From: JAVXGM01 sp036657395
GTDB lineage: Bacteria > Bacillota > Clostridia > Peptostreptococcales > Anaerovoracaceae
Direction: 5' to 3'
DNA length: 64,000 nucleotides
NCBI GenBank assembly: GCA_036657395.1
Contig: JAVXGM010000005.1
Span: forward strand, 62,001-126,000
This document shows positions 1 through 8,367 of this stretch, in pieces. Each line of letters starts with the position of its first letter. The stretch's first letter is position 1. The position numbers and the translations under genes are program-made. The notes below the pieces were generated by a model. The model did not search any database and was not told the origin of the DNA. It worked only from the letters and a program-made list of their open reading frames with translations.

Positions 1-993
1 ACTTTGGTAATATTTTTCGCCAAAGTTGTTCATTATATATTCTTTTGCAGCCTCTTTGGCCTCATCCGCAATTCTGACAGAGTCGGTCCTTATATAAGAA
101 ACTAGGCCTACGGTTCCGTGGCCTTTAATTTCAATTCCCTCATAAAGTTGCTGAGCAATCATCATCGTTTTCTTTGTATAGTAGCCTAATCTGCTAGATG
201 CTTCCTGTTGCAGGCTACTTGTGGTAAATGGAGCATACGGTTTACGATTACGCTCTTTTTCTTCCACAAAAGTCACCTGATACTCTTTTGGCTTTAACGC
301 TTTAACAATATGGTCTGCCTCTTCTTCATTGGCCACATTTATTTTCTTACCAAGGTATTCTATAAGTTTTGCCGTAAAAACTTTTTTCTTTTTTAAATCT
401 ACATTTATGTTCCAATATTCTTCCGGAACAAATGCTTTGATTTCATTTTCTCTATCACAGATAATCTTAAGTGTTGCTGATTGGACTCTGCCTGCGCTAA
501 GGCCTCTTCTCACTTTTCTCCAGAGTAGAGGGCTAATTTGATACCCTACCAATCTATCCAAAACTCTTCTGGCCTGCTGCGCATCTACTAATTTTAAATC
601 TATTGGGCGTGGAGCTTTAATGGCTGCTTGTACGGCTTTTTTTGTAATTTCGTTAAATACAATACGACAAGCTTTGTCTTGCTCAATCCCCAGTAAAAAA
701 GCTAAATGCCAGGAGATTGCCTCTCCCTCTCTATCCGGGTCAGTCGCAAGGTATATTTTACCTGCCTTTTTCGCTTCTTTTTTCAGTTCCTTGATAACGT
801 CCCCTTTTCCTCGAATGGAAATATATCCAGGTTCAAAGTTATCTTCAATATCTATTCCTAGTTTACTTTTAGGTAAATCTCTTACATGTCCTACTGAGGC
901 AATTACTTTGTACTTGCTCCCCAGAAATTTTCCTATGGTCTTCGCTTTTGATGGTGATTCTACAATCACTAGATTTTTCTTTGCTGCCGCCAT
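1..993 (-). CDS. topA: DNA topoisomerase I, N-terminal part (cut by window edge)
   Basis: Type IA topoisomerase that relaxes negative supercoils through a tyrosyl-DNA intermediate. The 331 visible residues hold the TOPRIM domain (start LVIVESPSKAKTI, later ATDPDREGEA with the metal-binding acidic residues), the LSAGRVQS segment and SYIRTDS, which contains the catalytic tyrosine. The frame is open to the left edge, so the C-terminal core and any zinc ribbons are outside the window. Two in-frame ATGs lie at 999 and 993; the GGGGAGG box abuts the first and sits about six bases from the second, so 993 is chosen. It is the last visible gene of the yraN-yifB-dprA-topA run, a common Firmicute arrangement. 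Confidence 0.95.
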   Translation of the reverse strand, partial: MAAAKKNLVIVESPSKAKTIGKFLGSKYKVIASVGHVRDLPKSKLGIDIEDNFEPGYISIRGKGDVIKELKKEAKKAGKIYLATDPDREGEAISWHLAFLLGIEQDKACRIVFNEITKKAVQAAIKAPRPIDLKLVDAQQARRVLDRLVGYQISPLLWRKVRRGLSAGRVQSATLKIICDRENEIKAFVPEEYWNINVDLKKKKVFTAKLIEYLGKKINVANEEEADHIVKALKPKEYQVTFVEEKERNRKPYAPFTTSSLQQEASSRLGYYTKKTMMIAQQLYEGIEIKGHGTVGLVSYIRTDSVRIADEAKEAAKEYIMNNFGEKYYQS

Positions 994-1050
994 TCGCATC
1001 CTCCCCTGCTTCTTCATAAACGTTCTATAAGAGGTTATTATATCTTTTTT

Positions 1051-1908
1051 CTAAGATTTTGCAATAAAAACTTTCCCTAGAGAGGTGAGAACCAAACCTT
1101 TCATCTCTAAGATCGTAACTAATCCGTTGACAACACCAACAGGCACACCAGTCTCACTACACAACTGATCCACCGTCATTTCTCCACCTTTTGCCAAAAG
1201 CTTATATATGTTTTTTTCATCCTTTCCTAAATTTTTTTCGACTTCTTGAATTTTATGGCTTTGTATTCCCATATCAGCAAGGAGATCCTCCAGAACAACA
1301 AGTGGAATTGCCCCATCTCTTAACAATTTATTGTTGCCTAAATTGTATATGTTGTTAATATTCCCAGGAACAGAGTAAACATTTCTACCTTGATCAGCGG
1401 CAATCTCGGCAGTAATAAGAGCTCCACTTTGATTACCTGCTTGAGTCACTACTACAGTTTCACATATACCACTTATAATTCTGTTTCGCTTTGGAAAAGT
1501 GTATCTTGCAGGAGGAACTCCTTCCCCATATTCGGAAAGTACTAACCCTTCTTTCATTATTTCATCTCTAAGTCTTTTGCTGGAAGCAGGATAGCAAATG
1601 TCTATGCCACAGCCAAGGACTGCAATGGTTTTTCCTCCTGCCTTTAATGCTCCTTTATGAGCAAAGGAATCTACTCCCTGAGCCATGCCGCTTACTACTG
1701 GAACCCCACATTCTCCCAGTCGCTCTGCCAGTTTAAATGCAGCCCACTGTCCATAATCTGTAGATTTACGAGAGCCTACAATTGCCACGCACCGTTTAGA
1801 GGCTAAACTAATATCACCAATGTAATAAATCGGATTCGGTGGGTCTGCTATCCCATTTAACATTAAAGGGTAGTTTTCTTCATTTATATATACAGTATTA
1901 ATTTCCAT
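1051..1908 (-). CDS. dprA: DNA-processing protein DprA (RecA loader for natural transformation)
   Basis: DprA/Smf binds incoming single-stranded DNA and loads RecA in transformation. The 285-residue product has the extended Rossmann fold motifs: VAIVGSRKSTDYG, SGMAQGVDSFAHKGAL, TIAVLGCGIDICYP and the GNQSGALITAE segment. The C-terminal ~60 residues look like the DprA winged-helix domain (GGEMTVDQLCSETGVPV). Length is normal for the family. Its start overlaps the yifB stop (TAATG), implying translational coupling. Many DprA carriers are not demonstrably competent, so a recombination role is what can be inferred. Confidence 0.95.
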   Translation of the reverse strand: MEINTVYINEENYPLMLNGIADPPNPIYYIGDISLASKRCVAIVGSRKSTDYGQWAAFKLAERLGECGVPVVSGMAQGVDSFAHKGALKAGGKTIAVLGCGIDICYPASSKRLRDEIMKEGLVLSEYGEGVPPARYTFPKRNRIISGICETVVVTQAGNQSGALITAEIAADQGRNVYSVPGNINNIYNLGNNKLLRDGAIPLVVLEDLLADMGIQSHKIQEVEKNLGKDEKNIYKLLAKGGEMTVDQLCSETGVPVGVVNGLVTILEMKGLVLTSLGKVFIAKS

Positions 1909-3416
1909 TAATCTTCCCTCCTGTAAAATTGATCCAAAGCTCTGTATTGTAAGGCTTCTGCTATATGTTCAATGGCGATTTCTTCCTTTTTATTAAGGTC
2001 AGCAATCGTCCTTGAGATTTTGATTATTTTGTAATATGTTCGCATTGATAGACTAAGCTTTTCATATGCTTGTCCTAAAAATGCTTTTTCCTCCTTACCT
2101 AATGGACAAAAATATTTTATTTCTTTTGGCGATAACTGGCTATTAAAGCGAAGATTACCCCCCTTATACCTTTTTTCCTGCATCTGCCGTGCATCTGTCA
2201 CCTTGCTTCTCAGTTTCACAGATGACAGACAATCTTTGTCCCTTTGAATTTCTTCATAGGCCACAGGGAACACTTGTAAATGAAGGTCTATTCGATCCAA
2301 AAGCGGTCCGGAAAATCTTGACATATATGCAGAAATCTGTCCCGCTGAACAAGTACATTTATGGGTTTCATCCCCTAAATATCCACATTTACAAGGATTG
2401 GCTGCCGCCACCATCATAGTTTGGCAAGGAAATGTCACACTTCCTGAAGCTCGGTTAATAGTAATTTTCCCATCCTCACTAGGTTGCCTGAGAAGCTCTA
2501 AGGTTTTACTGTCAAACTGGCCAAATTCGTCTAAAAATAAAATACCATTGTGTGCTAGTGACACTTCTCCAGGCACCGGCTTTCGTCCACCTCCAATAAG
2601 AGCTACTTTAGAAATAGTATGGTGAGGCATACGAAAGGGTCGTGTCAAAACTCCACGACTACCTGGTGGTACAAGGCCACATATACTGTGAATCTTAGTA
2701 GTTTCTAGCATTTCCTCATATGACATTTCAGGCATTATAGATGGGAGCCTTTTAGCCATCATGGTTTTTCCGCATCCTGGGCTTCCCACGAGAAGTACTC
2801 CATGTGTTCCTGCAGCGGCAACAGTTAAGGCTCTTTTCACATTTTCTTGGCCTACTACTTCTTCAAAATCCCTTCCATGTATTATACTTCCACAAATATC
2901 TCTTTGACTCTTATGTTTTTTATTTCTGTGATTTACCGCCTCTTTAAGAGTTTCCACAGGATACATTTCCATATTAGATAAAATTTCCACTTCGGGTAGA
3001 TTTCCCCTAGGCAAGACCAACCTTTTAATTCCTTTTTGCTGGAGACCAATGGCAATAGGCAATGCGCCTCTTATTGGTTTCACCTTTCCATCTAAAGAAA
3101 GTTCTCCTATAAATGCAGTTCCTTCCATGGTTTCTTTCCTGCTAAGGAGAATAATCCCCATTGCTATAGGCAGATCAAAATGGCTGCCTTCCTTAGGTCT
3201 TCCTGCCGGAGAAAGGTTGATTGTAATCCTTCGCCTTGGAAATATATATTCTGAGTTTAAAATTGCCGCTCTGATTCGTTCTCTTGCTTCTTTTATGGTA
3301 GTGTCTGCAAGTCCTACGATGGTTAGAGCCGGCAACCCTTGCTGCATGTCAGTTTCCACCGTAACAAGCTCTGCATCTATGCCCCAAAGGGAGCCTGTCA
3401 AAATCTTAGATAACAT
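1908..3416 (-). CDS. yifB: YifB/ComM-family Mg-chelatase-like AAA+ ATPase
   Basis: The 502-residue protein has an N-terminal Lon-protease-like (ChlI) domain (about 1-170), a Mg-chelatase AAA+ core with Walker A GSPGCGKT at 211-218, Walker B LFLDEF and a Cys-rich insert (CKCGYLGDETHKCTC), and a C-terminal Mg-chelatase domain (about 400-500). ComM, the studied relative, is a hexameric helicase that promotes branch migration during integration of transforming DNA. Linkage to dprA fits that role. The gene follows yraN by 15 bases and overlaps dprA by one base. Function in this organism is inferred from the family. Confidence 0.93.
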   Translation of the reverse strand: MLSKILTGSLWGIDAELVTVETDMQQGLPALTIVGLADTTIKEARERIRAAILNSEYIFPRRRITINLSPAGRPKEGSHFDLPIAMGIILLSRKETMEGTAFIGELSLDGKVKPIRGALPIAIGLQQKGIKRLVLPRGNLPEVEILSNMEMYPVETLKEAVNHRNKKHKSQRDICGSIIHGRDFEEVVGQENVKRALTVAAAGTHGVLLVGSPGCGKTMMAKRLPSIMPEMSYEEMLETTKIHSICGLVPPGSRGVLTRPFRMPHHTISKVALIGGGRKPVPGEVSLAHNGILFLDEFGQFDSKTLELLRQPSEDGKITINRASGSVTFPCQTMMVAAANPCKCGYLGDETHKCTCSAGQISAYMSRFSGPLLDRIDLHLQVFPVAYEEIQRDKDCLSSVKLRSKVTDARQMQEKRYKGGNLRFNSQLSPKEIKYFCPLGKEEKAFLGQAYEKLSLSMRTYYKIIKISRTIADLNKKEEIAIEHIAEALQYRALDQFYRRED

Positions 3417-3431
3417 TCTCTTTCTCCTTTG

Positions 3432-3770
3432 CTAAAACGCATCGCAAATATGATTTATGACAATTTCAATCACGTCAAACTGTAAATTCTGCGGCCTAAT
3501 GCCCCCTTTTGGTTTGCTGCTTAAGTAGTATTGGGCTGCTGTTTTCAAGTGGCTCTGCTTGAATGGCGTCACACTTTCTCCAGGTGTTCCATATATATTT
3601 GTTCTGCGAGTCTTGACTTCCACAAATGCCAGGTTATATCCTTTCATTGCAATAATGTCTATTTCCCCTGCCCTACATCTAAAATTCCTGCACAAAATTT
3701 GATAGCCATCCCCCTTTAAATATTCTGCTGCTGTATTCTCTCCTAATTTCCCAATTCTTTTATTATCCAT
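3432..3770 (-). CDS. yraN: YraN family (UPF0102) predicted endonuclease-like protein
   Basis: A 112-residue UPF0102 protein. The N-terminal helix (KLGENTAAEYLKGDGYQIL) is followed by the restriction-endonuclease-like core with GEIDIIA and FVEVKTR, the Asp and Glu-x-Lys expected of a PD-(D/E)xK nuclease. Substrate is not established for the family. It is the first gene of the run leading to yifB, dprA and topA, a conserved neighbourhood suggesting a DNA-metabolic role. No upstream gene is close; the intergenic stretch 3771-3909 holds the terminator of the next minus-strand pair. Confidence 0.9.
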   Translation of the reverse strand: MDNKRIGKLGENTAAEYLKGDGYQILCRNFRCRAGEIDIIAMKGYNLAFVEVKTRRTNIYGTPGESVTPFKQSHLKTAAQYYLSSKPKGGIRPQNLQFDVIEIVINHICDAF

Positions 3771-3864
3771 TATTTACCTCTTTCTATTGATTGGTAATAT
3801 TTTACATTTATATCCTTTATTTGTCAAGAACTTAAGCTGTAAATTTGCTTTTTGCACAAAAAAA

Positions 3865-3890
3865 TGAGGTAGACAATTTCCTCTACCTCA
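3865..3890 (-). terminator. Rho-independent terminator of the metallo-hydrolase/HAD operon
   Basis: Perfect 9-bp stem (TGAGGTAGA / TCTACCTCA) with an 8-base loop. On the minus strand it is followed by seven T residues, just past the stop codon of the HAD phosphatase. It separates that operon from yraN downstream. Confidence 0.85.
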
Positions 3891-3909
3891 CACTATTAGC
3901 TAACAAATA

Positions 3910-4731
3910 CTATAGCACAAACTTATTTACGGCCACGGCCACTCCATCCTCTTCATTTGATGTGGTCACAAAGGCTGCGATTTTTTTTACCTCGTCTTTA
4001 GCATTTAAAACCGCCACAGGCAGACCCGCCATCTCCATCATAGCTATATCGTTTGGACTGTCGCCCACCGCCATCATCTCTTTATGAGTCACCTTTAAAA
4101 TCTCGCCCAAATGTGACAAGGCATCAGCTTTGCTAGTGGTCGCTCCTCCGATTTCTAAGTTGTGATCAAATGAAGAGGTTACCGTTGTATGGGGGATATT
4201 CCCCAAAAGACCCTTCATCATTGCTTTGTCTTTTTGATCCTTAAAATTCACGTTAATATTCTCTATCACACTTTTGTTTTCCAGTATAAAGTCGTAAAGA
4301 CCCTTTAGAGGCCTTCTAGTGTTCAAAACGTAATCCACATGGCGATAGCTTTTCCTGGTTTTTTTCATGTCCTCATAAATGGCCTCTTCAATATATGCAT
4401 ATCCATCTACAAATGTCTCAATCATAAATGGCCATTTTCTTAGTATTGAAACCGTTTCTTCCACTGCCTCAGGGTGAATATAGTTCTCGTAAATAGGCTT
4501 TTTCATCTGTAAGTCAGTAATTACCGCTCCATTTGAAGTAATCACATAATGTATTCCTTTTAAATCAAAGACGTCATCAGGAAGAGCTGAAAAAGTCCTT
4601 CCCGTAGCAATTACAACGTTAACGCCTCTGCCCATGGCCTCTTCTAAGGCCGCTTTGTTTACCAGGCTAATCCTTTTAATGTCTGTAAGTGTTGTGCCAT
4701 CTAGATCTAAGGCAATTAGTTTAATAGCCAT
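3910..4731 (-). CDS. Cof-type HAD-IIB family phosphatase
   Basis: A 273-residue haloacid-dehalogenase phosphatase. Motif I is the N-terminal ALDLDGTTL with the nucleophilic aspartate; motif II is VVIATGRT; motif III/IV are the late lysine region and VGDSPNDIAMMEMAG, which binds Mg2+. The central ~100-residue insertion is the C2B cap of the Cof subfamily, whose members dephosphorylate sugar phosphates, nucleotides or FMN. The substrate cannot be told from sequence. It starts two bases after the metallo-hydrolase stop and is followed by a strong terminator, so the two form a bicistronic operon. Confidence 0.92.
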   Translation of the reverse strand: MAIKLIALDLDGTTLTDIKRISLVNKAALEEAMGRGVNVVIATGRTFSALPDDVFDLKGIHYVITSNGAVITDLQMKKPIYENYIHPEAVEETVSILRKWPFMIETFVDGYAYIEEAIYEDMKKTRKSYRHVDYVLNTRRPLKGLYDFILENKSVIENINVNFKDQKDKAMMKGLLGNIPHTTVTSSFDHNLEIGGATTSKADALSHLGEILKVTHKEMMAVGDSPNDIAMMEMAGLPVAVLNAKDEVKKIAAFVTTSNEEDGVAVAVNKFVL

Positions 4732-4733
4732 AA

Positions 4734-5330
4734 TTATTTTCCTTCCATTATTTTTAAAAACTCTTGGTTAATCTTTCTCACTTTTTTCATGTTGCATCCA
4801 TCTCCATGGCCTGGGTAAATGAAAATTTCATTGCTCCACTTATCTACAACGTTTAAAATTGAATTGACCATCATCTGCTCAGACCCGTCTTCTAAATCAG
4901 TCCTTCCTAAATCTACATTGAAAATCGTGTCACCAGTAAATACAAGCTTTGATTTTTCCGAATAAAAACATACCCCTCCCATTGTGTGGCCTGGTGTATG
5001 AATAACCTTAATTTCCTCATCACCTAAAAGGATAATATCTCCGTCTTCCATTGTTACATCTATCTCATCTTTGTATTGATCCATATCCTCTCGATGCAAA
5101 TATACAGGGCAGTCAGTTTCGTTTCTGATTTTTTTAACCGCTCCCACGTGATCATAGTGGTGATGGGTAAGTAATATCCCATTCAGTTTTAATTTGTTTT
5201 TTTTCACGAAATCCATAAATTTTCCTGCTTCATATCCAGGGTCAATAATATAGCAATCCCCTTCTAGTTTATTGTAAATTATGTAGCCATTACTCTCCAA
5301 TAGCCCACCTATAAATCGTTTCATTTTCAT
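4734..5330 (-). CDS. MBL-fold metallo-hydrolase, glyoxalase II-like
   Basis: A metallo-beta-lactamase-fold hydrolase of 198 residues. The metal site LTHHHYDHVGA (HxHxDH), the HTPGHTMGGVCF histidine, the FTGDTIF aspartate and the terminal PGHGDG histidine are all present. Closest family type is YcbL/glyoxalase II-like hydrolases acting on thioesters or related substrates; exact substrate unknown. An upstream in-frame ATG at 5384 is possible, but GAGG lies seven bases before ATG 5330 (MKMKRF), which is preferred. It is co-transcribed with the HAD phosphatase. Confidence 0.88.
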   Translation of the reverse strand: MKMKRFIGGLLESNGYIIYNKLEGDCYIIDPGYEAGKFMDFVKKNKLKLNGILLTHHHYDHVGAVKKIRNETDCPVYLHREDMDQYKDEIDVTMEDGDIILLGDEEIKVIHTPGHTMGGVCFYSEKSKLVFTGDTIFNVDLGRTDLEDGSEQMMVNSILNVVDKWSNEIFIYPGHGDGCNMKKVRKINQEFLKIMEGK

Positions 5331-5400
5331 CTGTCTTCCTCTTTCTTTTATTGTCTTTATAGTTGTTTCAGTATATTTTTCCACATCTTACAAATATATA

Positions 5401-5428
5401 TTGAATATGTATGAGTAAGTGGTACAAT
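5401..5428 (+). promoter_or_regulatory. Putative sigma-A promoter of the trk cassette
   Basis: TTGAAT and TACAAT separated by 16 bases, about 70 bases upstream of the trkA start. The leader contains no obvious riboswitch-like stem; it is too short for a ydaO-type c-di-AMP element. Confidence 0.55.
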
Positions 5429-5499
5429 AGTACTAATATTGTTAAATTTTCGGATAACATATATACTATATAATACACGAAAAGAGAAGGTAAATAAAC

Positions 5500-6870
5500 A
5501 TGAATATTGTAATTGTTGGCGCAGGTAAATTAGGACAAAAAGTAACAGATGCCTTGCTTGGAGGAGATCATTCTATTACAATTATTGATATTGATGAGGA
5601 TATACTTGAAAAGTTAAGTTCTCAGATGGATATAATGACAGTAAATGCCAACGGTAAAGAGACAAAAGTTCTTAAAAGAATAGATATTGCTGCTTATGAT
5701 TATCTTGTTGCTGTGACTGGTAGTGATGAAGAGAATATAGTTATTGCATCCTTTGCAAAAAAACTAGGTTGCCCCAAGGTAATCGCTCGTGTCCGAGACC
5801 CTGAGCATATGGAGCAACTGGCTTTTATTCGTGATACTATGGACATTGACTATATCGTAAATCCAGACCTTGCTATTACAGTAGAAATTTATAAATACTT
5901 GGCAGAAAAGTACACCTTAAGTAACGGGATTTATTCTAGTGGTAAGGTATCACTTTTAGAATTTGGTGCCAAAAAAACGCCTAGTTTGGTTGGCCTAGAA
6001 ATATCTCAAATCAGCTCTATTCTTGACAATATGCTAGTAGTTGCCTTATCTAGAAACGGTAAGATAATTATCCCCCACGGTGATACTGTCATCCATGAAA
6101 CTGATGGAGTCTATATCGTAGGAGAAAAAGGGCCAATTTTAGCATTAAATGATCAGGTTCACGAAAAAGGAAAATACACTGATTTGCAAAAAGTAATGAT
6201 TGTTGGCGGCGGTAAAACCGGCCTATATCTTGCCAGAAAGCTTGTAGACTTTGGTGCTGCTGTAAAAATCATCGAAATCAATAAAGAACGTTGCCACTAC
6301 CTTTCTACACATCTTGAAGGTGTTATGATTCTTCACGGAGATGCTACAGATTTAAGTCTCCTGGAAGAAGAAAACTTAGATGAAATGGATGCGGTAGTTA
6401 CCACTACTGGCTTTGATGAAGAAAATCTACTTTTGGCACTTATGGCTAAGAGACATGGTATTGAAGATGTAATCGCCAAAGTCAGTCGAAAAAGTTATTC
6501 TGAGCTAATTGAAAGCATGGGCATTGACATGGCCTTAAATCCACTTGATATTACTGCTAGTAATATTCTTCGTTTTGTACAAGGGTCAAAACGTGTGCTT
6601 TCTTCCCTGTTAATTCAAGGGCAGGCAGAGATTATGGAAGTTGTAGCATCTCGAAATATGAAACTTCTCAACAAGCCTCTTCTAGAGCTTGATTTACCTG
6701 AAGGTGCCATTATTGCTGCTATTCACCGTGGTCTTGAGGTTATCATTCCTACGGGAGAAACCATAATCAAAGAAAATGACCGTGTACTTATCTTTGGCTT
6801 GCTTACAGAGTTGCCAAGTATTGAAAAACTTCTTCGTATTTCTGGAAAGTTGTCTTTTAGGAAAAAGTAA
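5500..6870 (+). CDS. trkA: Trk potassium uptake regulatory subunit TrkA
   Basis: Cytosolic gating subunit of the Trk K+ transporter. The 456 residues form two tandem RCK units: TrkA_N starting VIVGAGKLGQK (about 1-120) with TrkA_C (about 140-225), then MIVGGGKTGLYLA (about 232-350) with a second TrkA_C to the end. Both Rossmann glycine motifs and the acidic strand ends (IIDID, IIEIN) are intact, so NAD(H)/ATP binding is expected. RBS GAGAAGG precedes the ATG. It is followed after 15 bases by trkH, so the complete transporter is encoded here. Confidence 0.95.
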   Translation: MNIVIVGAGKLGQKVTDALLGGDHSITIIDIDEDILEKLSSQMDIMTVNANGKETKVLKRIDIAAYDYLVAVTGSDEENIVIASFAKKLGCPKVIARVRDPEHMEQLAFIRDTMDIDYIVNPDLAITVEIYKYLAEKYTLSNGIYSSGKVSLLEFGAKKTPSLVGLEISQISSILDNMLVVALSRNGKIIIPHGDTVIHETDGVYIVGEKGPILALNDQVHEKGKYTDLQKVMIVGGGKTGLYLARKLVDFGAAVKIIEINKERCHYLSTHLEGVMILHGDATDLSLLEEENLDEMDAVVTTTGFDEENLLLALMAKRHGIEDVIAKVSRKSYSELIESMGIDMALNPLDITASNILRFVQGSKRVLSSLLIQGQAEIMEVVASRNMKLLNKPLLELDLPEGAIIAAIHRGLEVIIPTGETIIKENDRVLIFGLLTELPSIEKLLRISGKLSFRKK

Positions 6871-6885
6871 GGGTGTGTCTTAATA

Positions 6886-8349
6886 ATGAACTTAAGTATA
6901 AGCTCTGTTTTTAGGGTTGTCGGCCTAGTACTAGTAGTCATTGGCCTATCTATGATACCATCAGCTATAGTAGCAGTTATTTACCATGAACACTCTGCTC
7001 TTTTAGTATTTTTAGTTACAATATTTTTCTCAATTCTAGTCGGCTTAGTGCTTATGAAATACTGTAACCAACATAATGCAAATCTAAAGGTTCGTGACGG
7101 ATTTCTCATCGTTACCTTATGTTGGATTCTTTCTGCCGCTTTAGGTGCAATTCCCTTTGTATTATCAGGAAGTATCCCAAGCGTAGTAGATGCTTTTTTT
7201 GAGTCCTGTTCTGGATTTTCCACTACAGGCTCTTCTATTCTCACCGATGTAGAAAGTCTGCCAAAGAGCATATTGTTCTGGCGTTCTTTTACTCACTGGA
7301 TTGGTGGTATGGGAATTTTAATCTTTGCCATTGCCCTGATGCCTTCTCTTGGAATTAGCGGTCAAAATGTAGCTATCTCTGAAACCCCTGGGCCAACACT
7401 TGATAAAGTCACGCCAAAGATGTCAGATACGGCCAAAGTCTTGTATATAACTTACCTTTTGTTTACTATTGTTGAAACCATTCTCCTGTGTATGGGTGGA
7501 ATGAGCCTTTTTGATTCTCTAGTCCATACTTTTGGTTCTGTGGGAACTGGAGGATTTTCCACCTATAACACTAGTGTCGCTCATTTTGACAGCGCTTACA
7601 TCGATGGTGTGATAACCGCCTTTATGATTCTTTCTGGTGTCAATTTTAACCTTTACTACCTGTCACTTCACCATGGCATTAAACAGCTGGTTAAAGATGC
7701 GGAATTCAGATTTTATCTGCTTATTATAAGTGGTTCAACAATTTTAATTGCCACCAATCTATTTCTAACCCATTACTATGACTCTATAGGAAATAGTTTT
7801 CGATATGCTGTTTTCCAGGTTGGTTCGCTGATTACAACTACAGGATATGCTACAACAGATTTTGATTTATGGCCCACTTTTTCCAAAATGGTTCTTATTA
7901 TCATCATGTTTGTGGGTGGGTGCTCCGCTTCCACCGGTGGTGGAATTAAAGTTATTCGTGTCTTGATATTGCTGAAATTAATTAAACGAGGCCTAGCTAT
8001 GAGACTTCATCCTAATGCAGTAGTTTCTGTAAAATTAAATAATAAGACCATTACTGGAGATACGGTTTCTGCCATTGCAAATCATGCATTTTTATACTTT
8101 TTTATCTTGTTTATTTCGACTATACTTATTTCTTTAAATAATTTTGATATTATTACTAGCTTTACATCAGTAATTACCTGCCTTGGAAACATTGGCCCTG
8201 GCTTTGGGCTAGTAGGCCCTACACTAAACTTTAGTATTTATTCAGAACCTGCAAAAATTCTTCTCTCCATCCTTATGCTTGCTGGACGATTAGAACTATT
8301 CACCCTATTTATTTTGTTAACCCCAAGGTTTTGGAACCCAAACCATTAA
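6886..8349 (+). CDS. trkH: Trk-type potassium transporter membrane subunit, paralogue 1
   Basis: K+-translocating subunit of 487 residues with 8-10 membrane segments arranged as four M1-P-M2 repeats. The selectivity-loop segments are FSTTGSS, GTGGFST, TTTGYATT and GNIGPGFG, each with the filter glycine. The cytoplasmic gate region CSASTGGGIKVIRVL is typical of TrkH. The end LAGRLELFTLFILLTPRFW is the conserved C-terminus. It lies between trkA and a second trkH, which suggests two pore isoforms sharing one RCK subunit. Confidence 0.95.
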   Translation: MNLSISSVFRVVGLVLVVIGLSMIPSAIVAVIYHEHSALLVFLVTIFFSILVGLVLMKYCNQHNANLKVRDGFLIVTLCWILSAALGAIPFVLSGSIPSVVDAFFESCSGFSTTGSSILTDVESLPKSILFWRSFTHWIGGMGILIFAIALMPSLGISGQNVAISETPGPTLDKVTPKMSDTAKVLYITYLLFTIVETILLCMGGMSLFDSLVHTFGSVGTGGFSTYNTSVAHFDSAYIDGVITAFMILSGVNFNLYYLSLHHGIKQLVKDAEFRFYLLIISGSTILIATNLFLTHYYDSIGNSFRYAVFQVGSLITTTGYATTDFDLWPTFSKMVLIIIMFVGGCSASTGGGIKVIRVLILLKLIKRGLAMRLHPNAVVSVKLNNKTITGDTVSAIANHAFLYFFILFISTILISLNNFDIITSFTSVITCLGNIGPGFGLVGPTLNFSIYSEPAKILLSILMLAGRLELFTLFILLTPRFWNPNH

Positions 8350-8367
8350 GTAAGAGGAATTTATGTT

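Noticed and set aside
620..1030. A 136-codon plus-strand frame over topA
   Set aside because: It is antisense to conserved TOPRIM residues, has no ribosome binding site and shows no protein-like composition.
5401..5499. A c-di-AMP (ydaO) riboswitch in front of the trk cassette
   Set aside because: The leader is under 75 bases and lacks the required length and motifs.
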